A stretch of DNA of 34,355 nt from positions 1-34,355 of the forward strand of contig CAJULB010000010.1 of assembly GCA_910587005.1 (NCBI GenBank), read 5' to 3'. Positions within the stretch are counted from its first letter, which is position 1. Each line of letters starts with the position of its first letter. Below the pieces are notes generated by a model, which saw nothing but the letters and a program-made list of their open reading frames with translations, had not been told where the DNA came from and searched no databases. This DNA comes from an uncultured Christensenellaceae bacterium (GTDB lineage: Bacteria > Bacillota > Clostridia > Christensenellales > Borkfalkiaceae). The position numbers and the translations under genes were made by a program. Of this stretch, positions 1-6,341 are shown one piece after another.

Positions 1-81
1 AATCTCAACCCCCGCGCCGTTTATGGCGGTGCAGGAGCCGAGATTTGCAAGCACCCTTGCGGAGTTCCACCGCGCGGGTGC
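1..81. repeat. 81-bp hairpin-rich repeat, copy A (inverted copy at 33703-33783)
   Basis: Matches the reverse complement of 33703-33783 over 81 bases, with differences only at 56 and 59; it may continue left of the window. It folds into two stems. AATCTC (1-6) pairs with GAGATT around an inner CGCC/GGCG hairpin, and GCACCC (51-56) pairs with GGGTGC (76-81) around an inner CGG/CCG hairpin. It lies outward of the repressor in both integrative elements. It has no clear coding role. It could be a leader RNA, an origin or a transfer/packaging site. The homology is certain from sequence; the function is unknown. Confidence 0.85.
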
Positions 82-90
82 ATAAACTTG

Positions 91-200
91 AATCTAATTA
101 TTTTAGATTAAAGCTTTACAATCTTAGAATGTAAGATTTTTACAGTATTATAACCTTATGTTTTAAGGTTGTCAACAAAATTTTCTTAAATTGTAAGATA
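91..200. promoter_or_regulatory. Four tandem operator-like palindromes upstream of the XRE repressor
   Basis: Four 19-bp inverted repeats with 7-bp arms and 5-bp centres lie at 91-109 (AATCTAA/TTAGATT), 120-138 (AATCTTA/TAAGATT), 152-170 (AACCTTA/TAAGGTT) and 182-200 (TTTCTTA/TAAGATA, imperfect). Their starts are 29, 32 and 30 bp apart, about three helical turns, so bound dimers would lie on one face of the DNA. The last ends 19 bp before the repressor start. By analogy with lambda-type operators, the repressor at 220-588 probably binds here and controls itself and divergent early genes to the left. Confidence 0.7.
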
Positions 201-219
201 ATTGCGTTAAGGTGATTCT

Positions 220-588
220 ATGAGAGAAAAACTGCGAGCGTTAAGGCTTGAAAGTGGACTAACTCAAAAAGAGTTAGCGGCTAAATTGAATAGTACAGAC
301 AAAAGCATATGGAATTATGAAAACGGTATTGCAACACCTCCGTATGAAGTTTTAATTGCGTATGCAAAATTTTTCAACGTTTCAGCGGACTATCTGCTCG
401 GGCTTGAGGACGATTTCGGCGCAAGAACTGCGACAGGGGGAAACGTGATGCGCGACACCAACACCGCCCAAGAGCGGGAACTGTTGGAGCTTTTCCGCAC
501 GCTTTCGCCTTATCTTAAAGGCTTAACACTCGATACTGTGCGCGGTTGGGCGGGCAATGCCGGCAATAGTTTACACAAAAAGGCTTAA
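220..588 (+). CDS. XRE/Cro-CI family transcriptional repressor of the left integrative element
   Basis: A 122-residue DNA-binding protein. An N-terminal helix-turn-helix of the XRE family spans about residues 3-60, with the usual pattern LRxLRxxxGLTQKELA, then SIWNYENG and the ADYLLGL end of the domain. The C-terminal half (about 65-122) is short and has no peptidase or oligomerisation motif that I recognise, so it is not a LexA-like self-cleaving repressor. A GGTG-rich ribosome site precedes the ATG. It is co-directional with the small ORF and integrase downstream, the usual repressor-integrase layout of prophages and ICEs. It probably binds the four palindromes just upstream. Confidence 0.85.
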   Translation: MREKLRALRLESGLTQKELAAKLNSTDKSIWNYENGIATPPYEVLIAYAKFFNVSADYLLGLEDDFGARTATGGNVMRDTNTAQERELLELFRTLSPYLKGLTLDTVRGWAGNAGNSLHKKA

Positions 589-633
589 ATACTAAAATAC
601 TCCCTGCGACGTTTCGCAAAGGAGTTTTTTAGT

Positions 634-849
634 ATGGGTAAAGATTTACAAGAGATTAAACCGCTTGCCGAGCAAATGTACAGGCTTGCGGCTGAACTGC
701 TTCGGCTTGTTGATATGGACGAACAGGCGCGACAAAAATTTATCGAAGATTTAAAAAAAACACGCACGGAAAAATTATTTACTTTCCCGGCGCGTTGGAG
801 GAGGAACAGAACAACAAAGCAACTATGCAAAATTCGGCAATCAGATTAA
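634..849 (+). CDS. Small hypothetical protein between repressor and integrase
   Basis: A 71-residue ORF with a good ribosome site (AAGGAG about 10 bases before the ATG). Residues 1-45 look like a charged amphipathic helix (LAEQMYRLAAELLRLVDMDEQ); the tail is basic and rich in Arg, Lys and Thr. I recognise no family. It sits 45 bp after the repressor and 20 bp before the chosen integrase start, so the three are probably co-transcribed. The position would suit an excisionase or small regulator, but no winged-helix signature is visible, so that remains a guess. The basic tail is compositionally unlike the rest, so its extent is less certain. Confidence 0.55.
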   Translation: MGKDLQEIKPLAEQMYRLAAELLRLVDMDEQARQKFIEDLKKTRTEKLFTFPARWRRNRTTKQLCKIRQSD

Positions 850-869
850 CCAAAAAGGAGGTTAAAACC

Positions 870-1910
870 TTGCCGAAAGAATTACAAGACAAAATCACAA
901 TTGAATTAACGTTCCCGGTGCGGCAAAAGCCCAACGGAGTTTTTGAAGTCCGATACCGTGCGCACGGTTACAACGTTGCGGCTTCTTCCAAAGACGAAAA
1001 CAAGCTTAAAGCGAAATTTATTGAAGCTTTGCGGAACAGCTCCCCGCGGGAACTGCCCGCGCCCGCCGTTGCCGTTCAGAGCGCGGCAAAATTTGAAACG
1101 GTTGCCGGGCGTTGGCTTGAACTTAAACGCCCGACGATTAAGCCGACAACTCACGCATATTACGTGCAACTATTCGGCGCGAACATTTTCCCGGTTTTAT
1201 CCGGGCGCGAGCTTGCCGAAATTAAGCAGTCAGACGTACAACAGCTTGTTAACGATTATGTCGCGCAAGAGAAATACAGGACAGCGTTAAAAATCTTTCA
1301 GACGTTGCAAGCCGTATTCGAGTTTGCCGTAGGTGAAGAATTGCTTGAACGTTCACCAATGCGGCTATTAAAAGCTCCGAAATACGAGGAAGAAAACGGC
1401 GTTGCGCTTACGGTGGAAGAGGAACGCGAACTACTGCGGCGTATCGAAGAGAGCAAATGCGCACCGGCAATAAAAGCCGCGCTTATCTTCATACTTTACA
1501 CCGGTATACGACGTTCAGAACTTGCAAGCGCAAAAATCGTTGACGGGTGCGTTGAAGTCAGGAACTCGAAAACCCGCAAGGGCTTCAAGGAAAAAACGCG
1601 TTTTATCCCGGTTACTCCAATGTTGGCGGCGTGGTTACCCGGCTTTAAGCTCGACGAGCTTCGCGCCGTTCGTCCGGACGCGCTCACGCAGGCAATGAAG
1701 CGGTTAATGCCGGAACACCACTTGCACGAATTGCGGCACACGTTTATTACACGCTGTCAAGAGTGCGGCGTATCTCGAGAAGTAGTAAGCGTATGGGCGG
1801 GGCACGCCGCGGATAACACGCAGACAAGTAAAGTATATACGCGATTCTCGCCGGAGTTTATGAAAAAAGAGGCGCAAAAGGTTATATATAACCTTAGCCC
1901 CCTTGTTTAG
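870..1910 (+). CDS. int: Tyrosine recombinase (site-specific integrase), left element
   Basis: Integrates and excises the element by strand exchange through a 3'-phosphotyrosine. From the TTG start the protein is 346 residues: an N-terminal arm-binding region, a SAM-like core-binding domain at about 65-150, then the catalytic domain. Visible catalytic motifs are TGIRRSELAS (first Arg), HELRHTF (His-x-x-Arg), WAGHAA (His) and the nucleophile Tyr in SKVYTRF. The open frame extends to 795 upstream, but the TTG at 870 has a near-perfect AAGGAGG 8 bases before it. The gene ends 85 bp from the 3' end of tRNA-Gln, the likely attachment site, so the element extends leftwards out of the window. Confidence 0.9.
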   Translation: MPKELQDKITIELTFPVRQKPNGVFEVRYRAHGYNVAASSKDENKLKAKFIEALRNSSPRELPAPAVAVQSAAKFETVAGRWLELKRPTIKPTTHAYYVQLFGANIFPVLSGRELAEIKQSDVQQLVNDYVAQEKYRTALKIFQTLQAVFEFAVGEELLERSPMRLLKAPKYEEENGVALTVEEERELLRRIEESKCAPAIKAALIFILYTGIRRSELASAKIVDGCVEVRNSKTRKGFKEKTRFIPVTPMLAAWLPGFKLDELRAVRPDALTQAMKRLMPEHHLHELRHTFITRCQECGVSREVVSVWAGHAADNTQTSKVYTRFSPEFMKKEAQKVIYNLSPLV

Positions 1911-1936
1911 TCCCCGCGTTAGTCCCCGCAAGGCAT

Positions 1937-1995
1937 AAAAAAAGCGCGGTTAATCGTTTACATTTCGCTAAAAATGAACGAAAAACCGCGTTTTT
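1937..1995. terminator. Bidirectional terminator between integrase and tRNA-Gln
   Basis: CGCGGTT (1945-1951) pairs with AACCGCG (1984-1990), with further inner pairing. T runs flank both sides: TTTTT at 1991-1995 for the integrase, and seven T on the minus strand (1937-1943) for the tRNA transcript. It touches the tRNA 3' end. Confidence 0.75.
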
Positions 1996-2069
1996 GGCTG
2001 GGGTAGCTGGATTTGAACCAACGAATGACGGAGTCAGAGTCCGTTGCCTTACCGCTTGGCGACACCCCA
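1995..2069 (-). tRNA. tRNA-Gln (anticodon CTG)
   Basis: A 75-nt cloverleaf on the minus strand. The acceptor TGGGGTG pairs with TACCCCA (last pair G-T), followed by discriminator G and encoded CCA. The anticodon stem ACGGA/TCCGT encloses loop CTCTGAC, giving anticodon CTG. The T arm GTTGG/CCAGC has loop TTCAAAT. The integrase-bearing element begins at its 3' end, so the gene is the probable attachment site. Confidence 0.95.
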
Positions 2070-2157
2070 ATATTTTTATTTAATTTTCACTAAAAACCGT
2101 TTAAAATTACCTTATCTGACTTATCAAAAATAACTTTTATCGGCTTTTTGCTTAATT

Positions 2158-2186
2158 ATTATATATAAACGGTCAAAAAAATACAA
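2158..2186 (-). promoter_or_regulatory. Likely promoter for tRNA-Gln
   Basis: On the minus strand TTGTAT and TATAAT are separated by 17 bp, about 90 bp before the tRNA. The -10 is perfect and the -35 weak. Confidence 0.45.
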
Positions 2187-2218
2187 GCGTTTTTACGCGC
2201 TTTTTTTATTTTTATTTA

Positions 2219-2248
2219 AAAGGGAGATTGCAAAAGCAATCTCCCTTT
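2219..2248 (-). terminator. Strong hairpin after the CE12-like esterase gene
   Basis: A 13-bp perfect stem (AAAGGGAGATTGC and its complement) with a 4-base loop, 18 bp past the stop codon at 2266. On the minus strand it is followed by only TTTTAAAT, so the T tract is modest, but the position fits a terminator. Confidence 0.65.
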
Positions 2249-2265
2249 CCTTTACGACAAATTTA

Positions 2266-4155
2266 TTACTCTGTACCCGCATCCCCGGTTATCTGAACGG
2301 ATACGTTAGAAAACTGTACCGTCATACCTCTTGTTGCAAACAAACATAAATACATATATTCGGTATCCACCGATTTAAGTCCTATCTGCAAATCCGAATA
2401 ATCTTTGGTAAACGTTTGCGAACCGCTTACTACGGTGATATAAATCTTTTGCCCCTGCCTTTCTATCTTCAAATCATATTCCGCATTGACCGCAACGCTT
2501 ACAGTATTGCTTTCCTTATGAAGCAACTTGCTTTCACGGCTGAAAATAGCGGTTTTATTATCGATTATGCCCGCCGCAAGGTAAGTGGAATTGAGCGCAT
2601 CGTTTCTTGTGTCAATATAAATGTCGTCTCTGACCATAAGACCGAACGCCGACTGATTGCCCGCATTAGCGGTAATGCCCGTCACTTTTGCCTTTGCGGT
2701 GGCAGTAAAGTTTTTAGCCGAACTGATTTGCGTAAACGCTGCCGCAAATCCGTCACCGCCCGAAGTTCCGTCGCTATTATCAAAAATTTTACCCTTTTTA
2801 TCGTCTGTGCTTACGGTAAATACTCCGCCCGTTTCAGACACTCTGAATGGACTTAAAGAATTTCCGCCAAGGTTTCCCATTGCCGTACCGTACCAATTTT
2901 CCGCCGTTATACTATATCTTGTCGACTGCATAGAAGGCGTAAACGGTTTATACTCCGGTCTTATGTAGTCTGCTCTGACCGCCAGAGAGAAGTCCACCTC
3001 CTTAGAGGGCGCAACAGCGTTTGTGATTACATTATTTTTAAGCGGGCAGTCGGTTTTCAACAAAGCTTTCGTAAGCTCGTACGAAACCATTTTTGCGCCG
3101 TACATATTTATATGCGTACCGTCTATGCCGGAAGGTATACCGTCTTCTTTTTCGCCCTCATACGAATTGTGCGCATGGTAATATCTTGCCGCTTCGTTAT
3201 CTGCAAGGTAAATTTCTTTTGTTATCGCCGTTAAATCTATTACCGTGGTTGAAGTAGCTTCGCCGAGTGTTCTGATTGCCTGCGCATAATCGCCTTTACT
3301 TGTTATATGAACGGCGCTGCCGGAATAACCGCCTGCACTGTCAAATCTTACGATAGGCGTGCAGAGGATAGGCGTAGCGCCCGCATCTGTCGCCATTTTT
3401 ATATAATTTTCATACAGGTTGTACTGGAACGAAACACCGCCTTCAGTACTGCTGTCGGTATAAGATTTGTTCGGATTTGTATAACGCGTAGCATCGTCAT
3501 CCTTTTCATCGTTATGACCAAAGCCTATTATAAGATAATCGCCTGCGCCTATGCTGTTTTTTATAGTGGTATAGTGCGCCAGCGTTTTGTAGTCCAACGA
3601 GCTTTTGCCGGACGCCGCAAGATTGACAATCTGTTCAGGCTCACAGTTCAGATAATTATAAAGCTGTGTTCCGTAACCGTAGCGCGAAAGATACTGATTG
3701 TCTAATCCGCTTTGAGGCTTCACGGTATAATCGCAAACCGTGGAATCGCCGACCACGTAAACTTTACCGGTAAGCTTGACGGACGTGTCAACGTCCGTAT
3801 TCGCCACCGTATAAGTCACCGCATTCGAAGCGGGGCTTGCGGTATAATTTTTATCCGTGCTGAGCGCGGTAACGGTATATGTATAACTGCCCGCCTCGGT
3901 TTTAGTGATTGTGTAAGAGGTCTGCTGTTGGTTTTCCGAAACCGCGGTATCCCCTTCCTTTACGGTATAGCCCGTAGCGTTAGGCACCGCGTTCCAGCTT
4001 ATTACGTTATCCGTAAGCGTGATTACGGGTGCTGAAAGCGGCTGGGGTTCGGGCGGGGGGTCTTTTTTACAGGCTGTTGTGCCGAAGCACGCAAAGACCG
4101 TAGCCATGCTTACTGCAAGCGCAATAAGCGGAGTAAAAAATTTCTTTTTCATCAT
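2266..4155 (-). CDS. Secreted SGNH lipoprotein, rhamnogalacturonan-acetylesterase-like (CE12)
   Basis: A 629-residue predicted lipoprotein (lipobox TTAC, Cys29). A fibronectin-III/Ig-like segment covers about 40-118, then an SGNH esterase domain about 130-375, then a jelly-roll-like C-terminal domain about 385-625 that could bind glycan. Catalytic blocks are VGDSTV (Ser138), the ASG oxyanion Gly, GHND (213-216) and DGTH (Asp345, His348). The GDSTV start, a YGYGTQL segment and the GHND block resemble CE12 rhamnogalacturonan acetylesterases, which remove acetyl groups from pectin. It has its own promoter and a pair of palindromes in the leader, separate from the main locus. The SGNH fold is sure; the CE12 substrate is inferred. 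Confidence 0.8.
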   Translation of the reverse strand: MMKKKFFTPLIALAVSMATVFACFGTTACKKDPPPEPQPLSAPVITLTDNVISWNAVPNATGYTVKEGDTAVSENQQQTSYTITKTEAGSYTYTVTALSTDKNYTASPASNAVTYTVANTDVDTSVKLTGKVYVVGDSTVCDYTVKPQSGLDNQYLSRYGYGTQLYNYLNCEPEQIVNLAASGKSSLDYKTLAHYTTIKNSIGAGDYLIIGFGHNDEKDDDATRYTNPNKSYTDSSTEGGVSFQYNLYENYIKMATDAGATPILCTPIVRFDSAGGYSGSAVHITSKGDYAQAIRTLGEATSTTVIDLTAITKEIYLADNEAARYYHAHNSYEGEKEDGIPSGIDGTHINMYGAKMVSYELTKALLKTDCPLKNNVITNAVAPSKEVDFSLAVRADYIRPEYKPFTPSMQSTRYSITAENWYGTAMGNLGGNSLSPFRVSETGGVFTVSTDDKKGKIFDNSDGTSGGDGFAAAFTQISSAKNFTATAKAKVTGITANAGNQSAFGLMVRDDIYIDTRNDALNSTYLAAGIIDNKTAIFSRESKLLHKESNTVSVAVNAEYDLKIERQGQKIYITVVSGSQTFTKDYSDLQIGLKSVDTEYMYLCLFATRGMTVQFSNVSVQITGDAGTE

Positions 4156-4187
4156 TTTTTTCCTAATAACTCATAATAATTATTTTA

Positions 4188-4227
4188 CGTGCGTTATTAA
4201 ATAACGCACGAGAAGGACGTCCTTCTC
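4188..4227. promoter_or_regulatory. Two adjacent palindromes in the leader of the CE12-like gene
   Basis: Inverted repeat 4188-4210 (CGTGCGTTA arms) directly abuts a perfect 18-bp palindrome at 4210-4227 (GAGAAGGAC and its complement). Both lie just downstream of the predicted start of transcription for the minus-strand gene, so they could be operators or 5'-UTR hairpins. They differ from the LacI operators at 23107, 23211 and 24362. Confidence 0.6.
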
Positions 4228-4238
4228 TGACGAAAAAT

Positions 4239-4267
4239 ATTTTAGCACCGCCTTTTTGATTTGTCAA
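4239..4267 (-). promoter_or_regulatory. Promoter of the CE12-like esterase gene
   Basis: On the minus strand TTGACA (4262-4267) and TAAAAT (4239-4244) are 17 bp apart. It diverges from the yitT-like promoter. Confidence 0.75.
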
Positions 4268-4300
4268 TACACAACCATACAACCTATTTCCCTCCCCGTG

Positions 4301-4328
4301 TTGACAGTTTTTTAAAATCGGCTATAAT
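4301..4328 (+). promoter_or_regulatory. Promoter of the YitT-family gene
   Basis: TTGACA (4301) and TATAAT (4323) with a 16-bp spacer. The -10 ends only 10 bp before the annotated ATG, implying a very short or absent leader. Confidence 0.7.
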
Positions 4329-4338
4329 ATAATTAAGT

Positions 4339-5232
4339 ATGAAAAATAAAGCGTCGGTTTTGAAATTCTTTAAAAAATACTCGGTTATGACACTGGGCTG
4401 TATAATATATTCCTTAGGCGTTGCGCTGTTTCTGGACGCGAACGAGCTTGCGGCGGGCGGAGTGACGGGCATTGCGATAATAATAAGCTTTATTGCGGGC
4501 GGAAAAATAGGCACGGGCTGGCTGATTATTATTTTGAACGTGCCTCTGTTTGTGCTGGGCGTAATATTTCTTGGCAAAAAATTTATATTGCCTACGCTGT
4601 ACGCAACGCTGTTTTCTTCGGGACTTATCGAGCTGTGGAACTGGCTTATCCTGCCGCATATGCCCGAAATAACGAATATGCTTATACCCGCGACGGTAGG
4701 CGGCGCGCTGTACGGCGCGGGACTTGGGCTTATTTTCAGAATGGGCGGAACCACGGGCGGCACGGACATAATAGTCAAGATTTTACGCAAAAAATTCCGA
4801 TATATGAAGACGGGGATTATTTCTATGATGATTGACGTGGTTATAGTCGGCGTTGCGGGAATTATTTTCAGAAATATAGAGCAAACCTTTTACACGGTTA
4901 TCTCGCTGATACTGTTTGTTATTTCTTTCGATTTCGTGCTGTACGGCGGAAACACGGCAAAGCTTGTTTACATTGTAACCACGGCGGACAAAAGCGAGCT
5001 TATCTGCAACGGAATTTTGCAGGAGCTTGACATAAGCGCAACGATTATAGACGGAAAAGGCGCGTATACGGGCAACGAGCGCACCGTAATTATGTGCGCT
5101 GTTAAAAACTACTTATTCCCCAAGCTGCGCGACGTTATCAAAGACGCAGACGCAAACGCTTTTACGATTGTCACCTCCGCGCAGGAAATTTACGGCGAGG
5201 GTTATAAGGAACACGGCGGCGACGAGCTGTAA
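4339..5232 (+). CDS. YitT family membrane protein (DUF2179 C-terminal domain)
   Basis: A 297-residue inner-membrane protein with about five to six hydrophobic segments between residues 15 and 205, followed by a soluble C-terminal domain (about 215-290). Family landmarks are the LGCIIYSLGVALFL first helix, the AAGGVTGIA motif, the GGTTGGTDI motif near 137-145, and a C-terminal region containing RTVIMCAV and ANAFTIV, typical of DUF2179. Members are widespread in Bacillota and have no settled transport substrate. No Shine-Dalgarno precedes the ATG, and the -10 box lies 11 bp upstream, so the message may be leaderless. It converges with the SGNH lipoprotein gene on a shared terminator. Confidence 0.88.
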   Translation: MKNKASVLKFFKKYSVMTLGCIIYSLGVALFLDANELAAGGVTGIAIIISFIAGGKIGTGWLIIILNVPLFVLGVIFLGKKFILPTLYATLFSSGLIELWNWLILPHMPEITNMLIPATVGGALYGAGLGLIFRMGGTTGGTDIIVKILRKKFRYMKTGIISMMIDVVIVGVAGIIFRNIEQTFYTVISLILFVISFDFVLYGGNTAKLVYIVTTADKSELICNGILQELDISATIIDGKGAYTGNERTVIMCAVKNYLFPKLRDVIKDADANAFTIVTSAQEIYGEGYKEHGGDEL

Positions 5233-5279
5233 TTTACCGCATTTACCCCCGCAATATGCTTGAATTAACGATAAAACAC

Positions 5280-5318
5280 GCCCGCCCGAAGGCAAAATTG
5301 CCTTCGGGCGGGCTTTTT
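5280..5318. terminator. Shared convergent terminator
   Basis: A 16-bp perfect GC-rich stem (5280-5295 with 5298-5313), 2-base loop, then TTTTT. It serves the yitT-like gene on the plus strand and, with GTTTTAT on the other side, probably the end of the sugar locus on the minus strand. Confidence 0.9.
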
Positions 5319-5333
5319 AAATTAGCAACACAT

Positions 5334-6314
5334 TTATTTATCTTCGACAACCATACCTGCCTCGTTTAAAGCGTCCACAAAAATTTGGTAGCTTGCGGGA
5401 TAAAGATGAATATTGTCCCTGATATCTTCGGGCGTTACCGTATCGTTGCAGTCGAGGAACGTTACCCAGTCCTTATTTTCACAGAACTTACCCATCGCCT
5501 TGTTGATACGCTTTGTAAGCGTAGCCATGCTTTCGATATATATGCGCGGGGTTACGCCGAAGTAATAAATTTTGGTATCCGGCATTTTTGCGTGCATAAG
5601 AGTTAAACAGCGCTGTAAATCTTCAACCGCTTCCGTATACGAGCTTTGGTCGTTATATATGTTGTTGTTTCCAAGCTGGACTACTACGTTTTTAGGCTGT
5701 ATTCCCTCATACACCGCGCCGTAACCGAAACGCTCGTCAAGGAACATTTCCCACGTGTTGGAGGTTGTTCCGCCTATGCCCAAACAAAGCGCGTCTTTAT
5801 CGCGGTAGAAGGAATAGAAGCTTGAAAAGAAGTCTATATCGTTGAACGAATCGCCTATAAATACCGTAGTTTTACCGTCCGTGCCCTCTCTGTCATATTT
5901 GGCTCTGCCGGAAATTGCCTTATTAGCCCAGTCCCAGCCCTCGCCCCGCATATAATATTTACTGTCGCCCGGGTTTACGGTTTTGCAAATTACGTTAAAG
6001 TCGGTTTCATAACCCTCCGCTTCCGCAAACACAATCGCCTCGCCCTCGGCAAGGGCGGTAACCTTGTTGCCATCTATTCTTATTTTGTCGCTGTTGGTGG
6101 TATAAGTAACGGTATGCTCGCCTTCAAGGTTGAATACGGGCGAAATTTCAGAAGCGGGATAATCAATCCATGCGGTTACGTCCGCTATTTCGAAAGTAAG
6201 CGACGGCTTTTCTTCCCCGTTTCCGCCTTTACAGCCCGCAAACAGGCACATTGCGCCAACCTGAACGGCAATTGCCGCCGCCACCGCAACAGTTAAAAGT
6301 TTAAACTTTTTCAT
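5334..6314 (-). CDS. SGNH/GDSL-hydrolase lipoprotein with Ig-like N-domain
   Basis: A 326-residue predicted lipoprotein (lipobox FAGC, Cys28). Residues about 38-112 form a BIG2-like domain; the SGNH hydrolase follows. Motifs are FIGDS (Ser156), GIGG near 179-182, GNNN (215-218) and DNIH (Asp300, His303), the complete Ser-Asp-His set. Such enzymes remove acetyl or other acyl groups from polysaccharides. It is the last gene of the leftward sugar locus, 27 bp after the ATPase gene and with its own GGAG ribosome site, so it probably de-esterifies the glycan taken up by that locus. The exact substrate is not readable from sequence. Confidence 0.82.
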   Translation of the reverse strand: MKKFKLLTVAVAAAIAVQVGAMCLFAGCKGGNGEEKPSLTFEIADVTAWIDYPASEISPVFNLEGEHTVTYTTNSDKIRIDGNKVTALAEGEAIVFAEAEGYETDFNVICKTVNPGDSKYYMRGEGWDWANKAISGRAKYDREGTDGKTTVFIGDSFNDIDFFSSFYSFYRDKDALCLGIGGTTSNTWEMFLDERFGYGAVYEGIQPKNVVVQLGNNNIYNDQSSYTEAVEDLQRCLTLMHAKMPDTKIYYFGVTPRIYIESMATLTKRINKAMGKFCENKDWVTFLDCNDTVTPEDIRDNIHLYPASYQIFVDALNEAGMVVEDK

Positions 6315-6341
6315 AAATTACTCCTTTCCCACGCTATGCCG

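Noticed and set aside
795..869. Upstream extension of the left integrase to the TTG at 795
   Set aside because: It overlaps the small ORF ending at 849, and the TTG at 870 has a much better ribosome site.
4284..4790. 168-codon ORF antisense to the YitT gene
   Set aside because: It is entirely opposite a clear membrane-protein gene and has low-complexity Pro/Ser text without family features.
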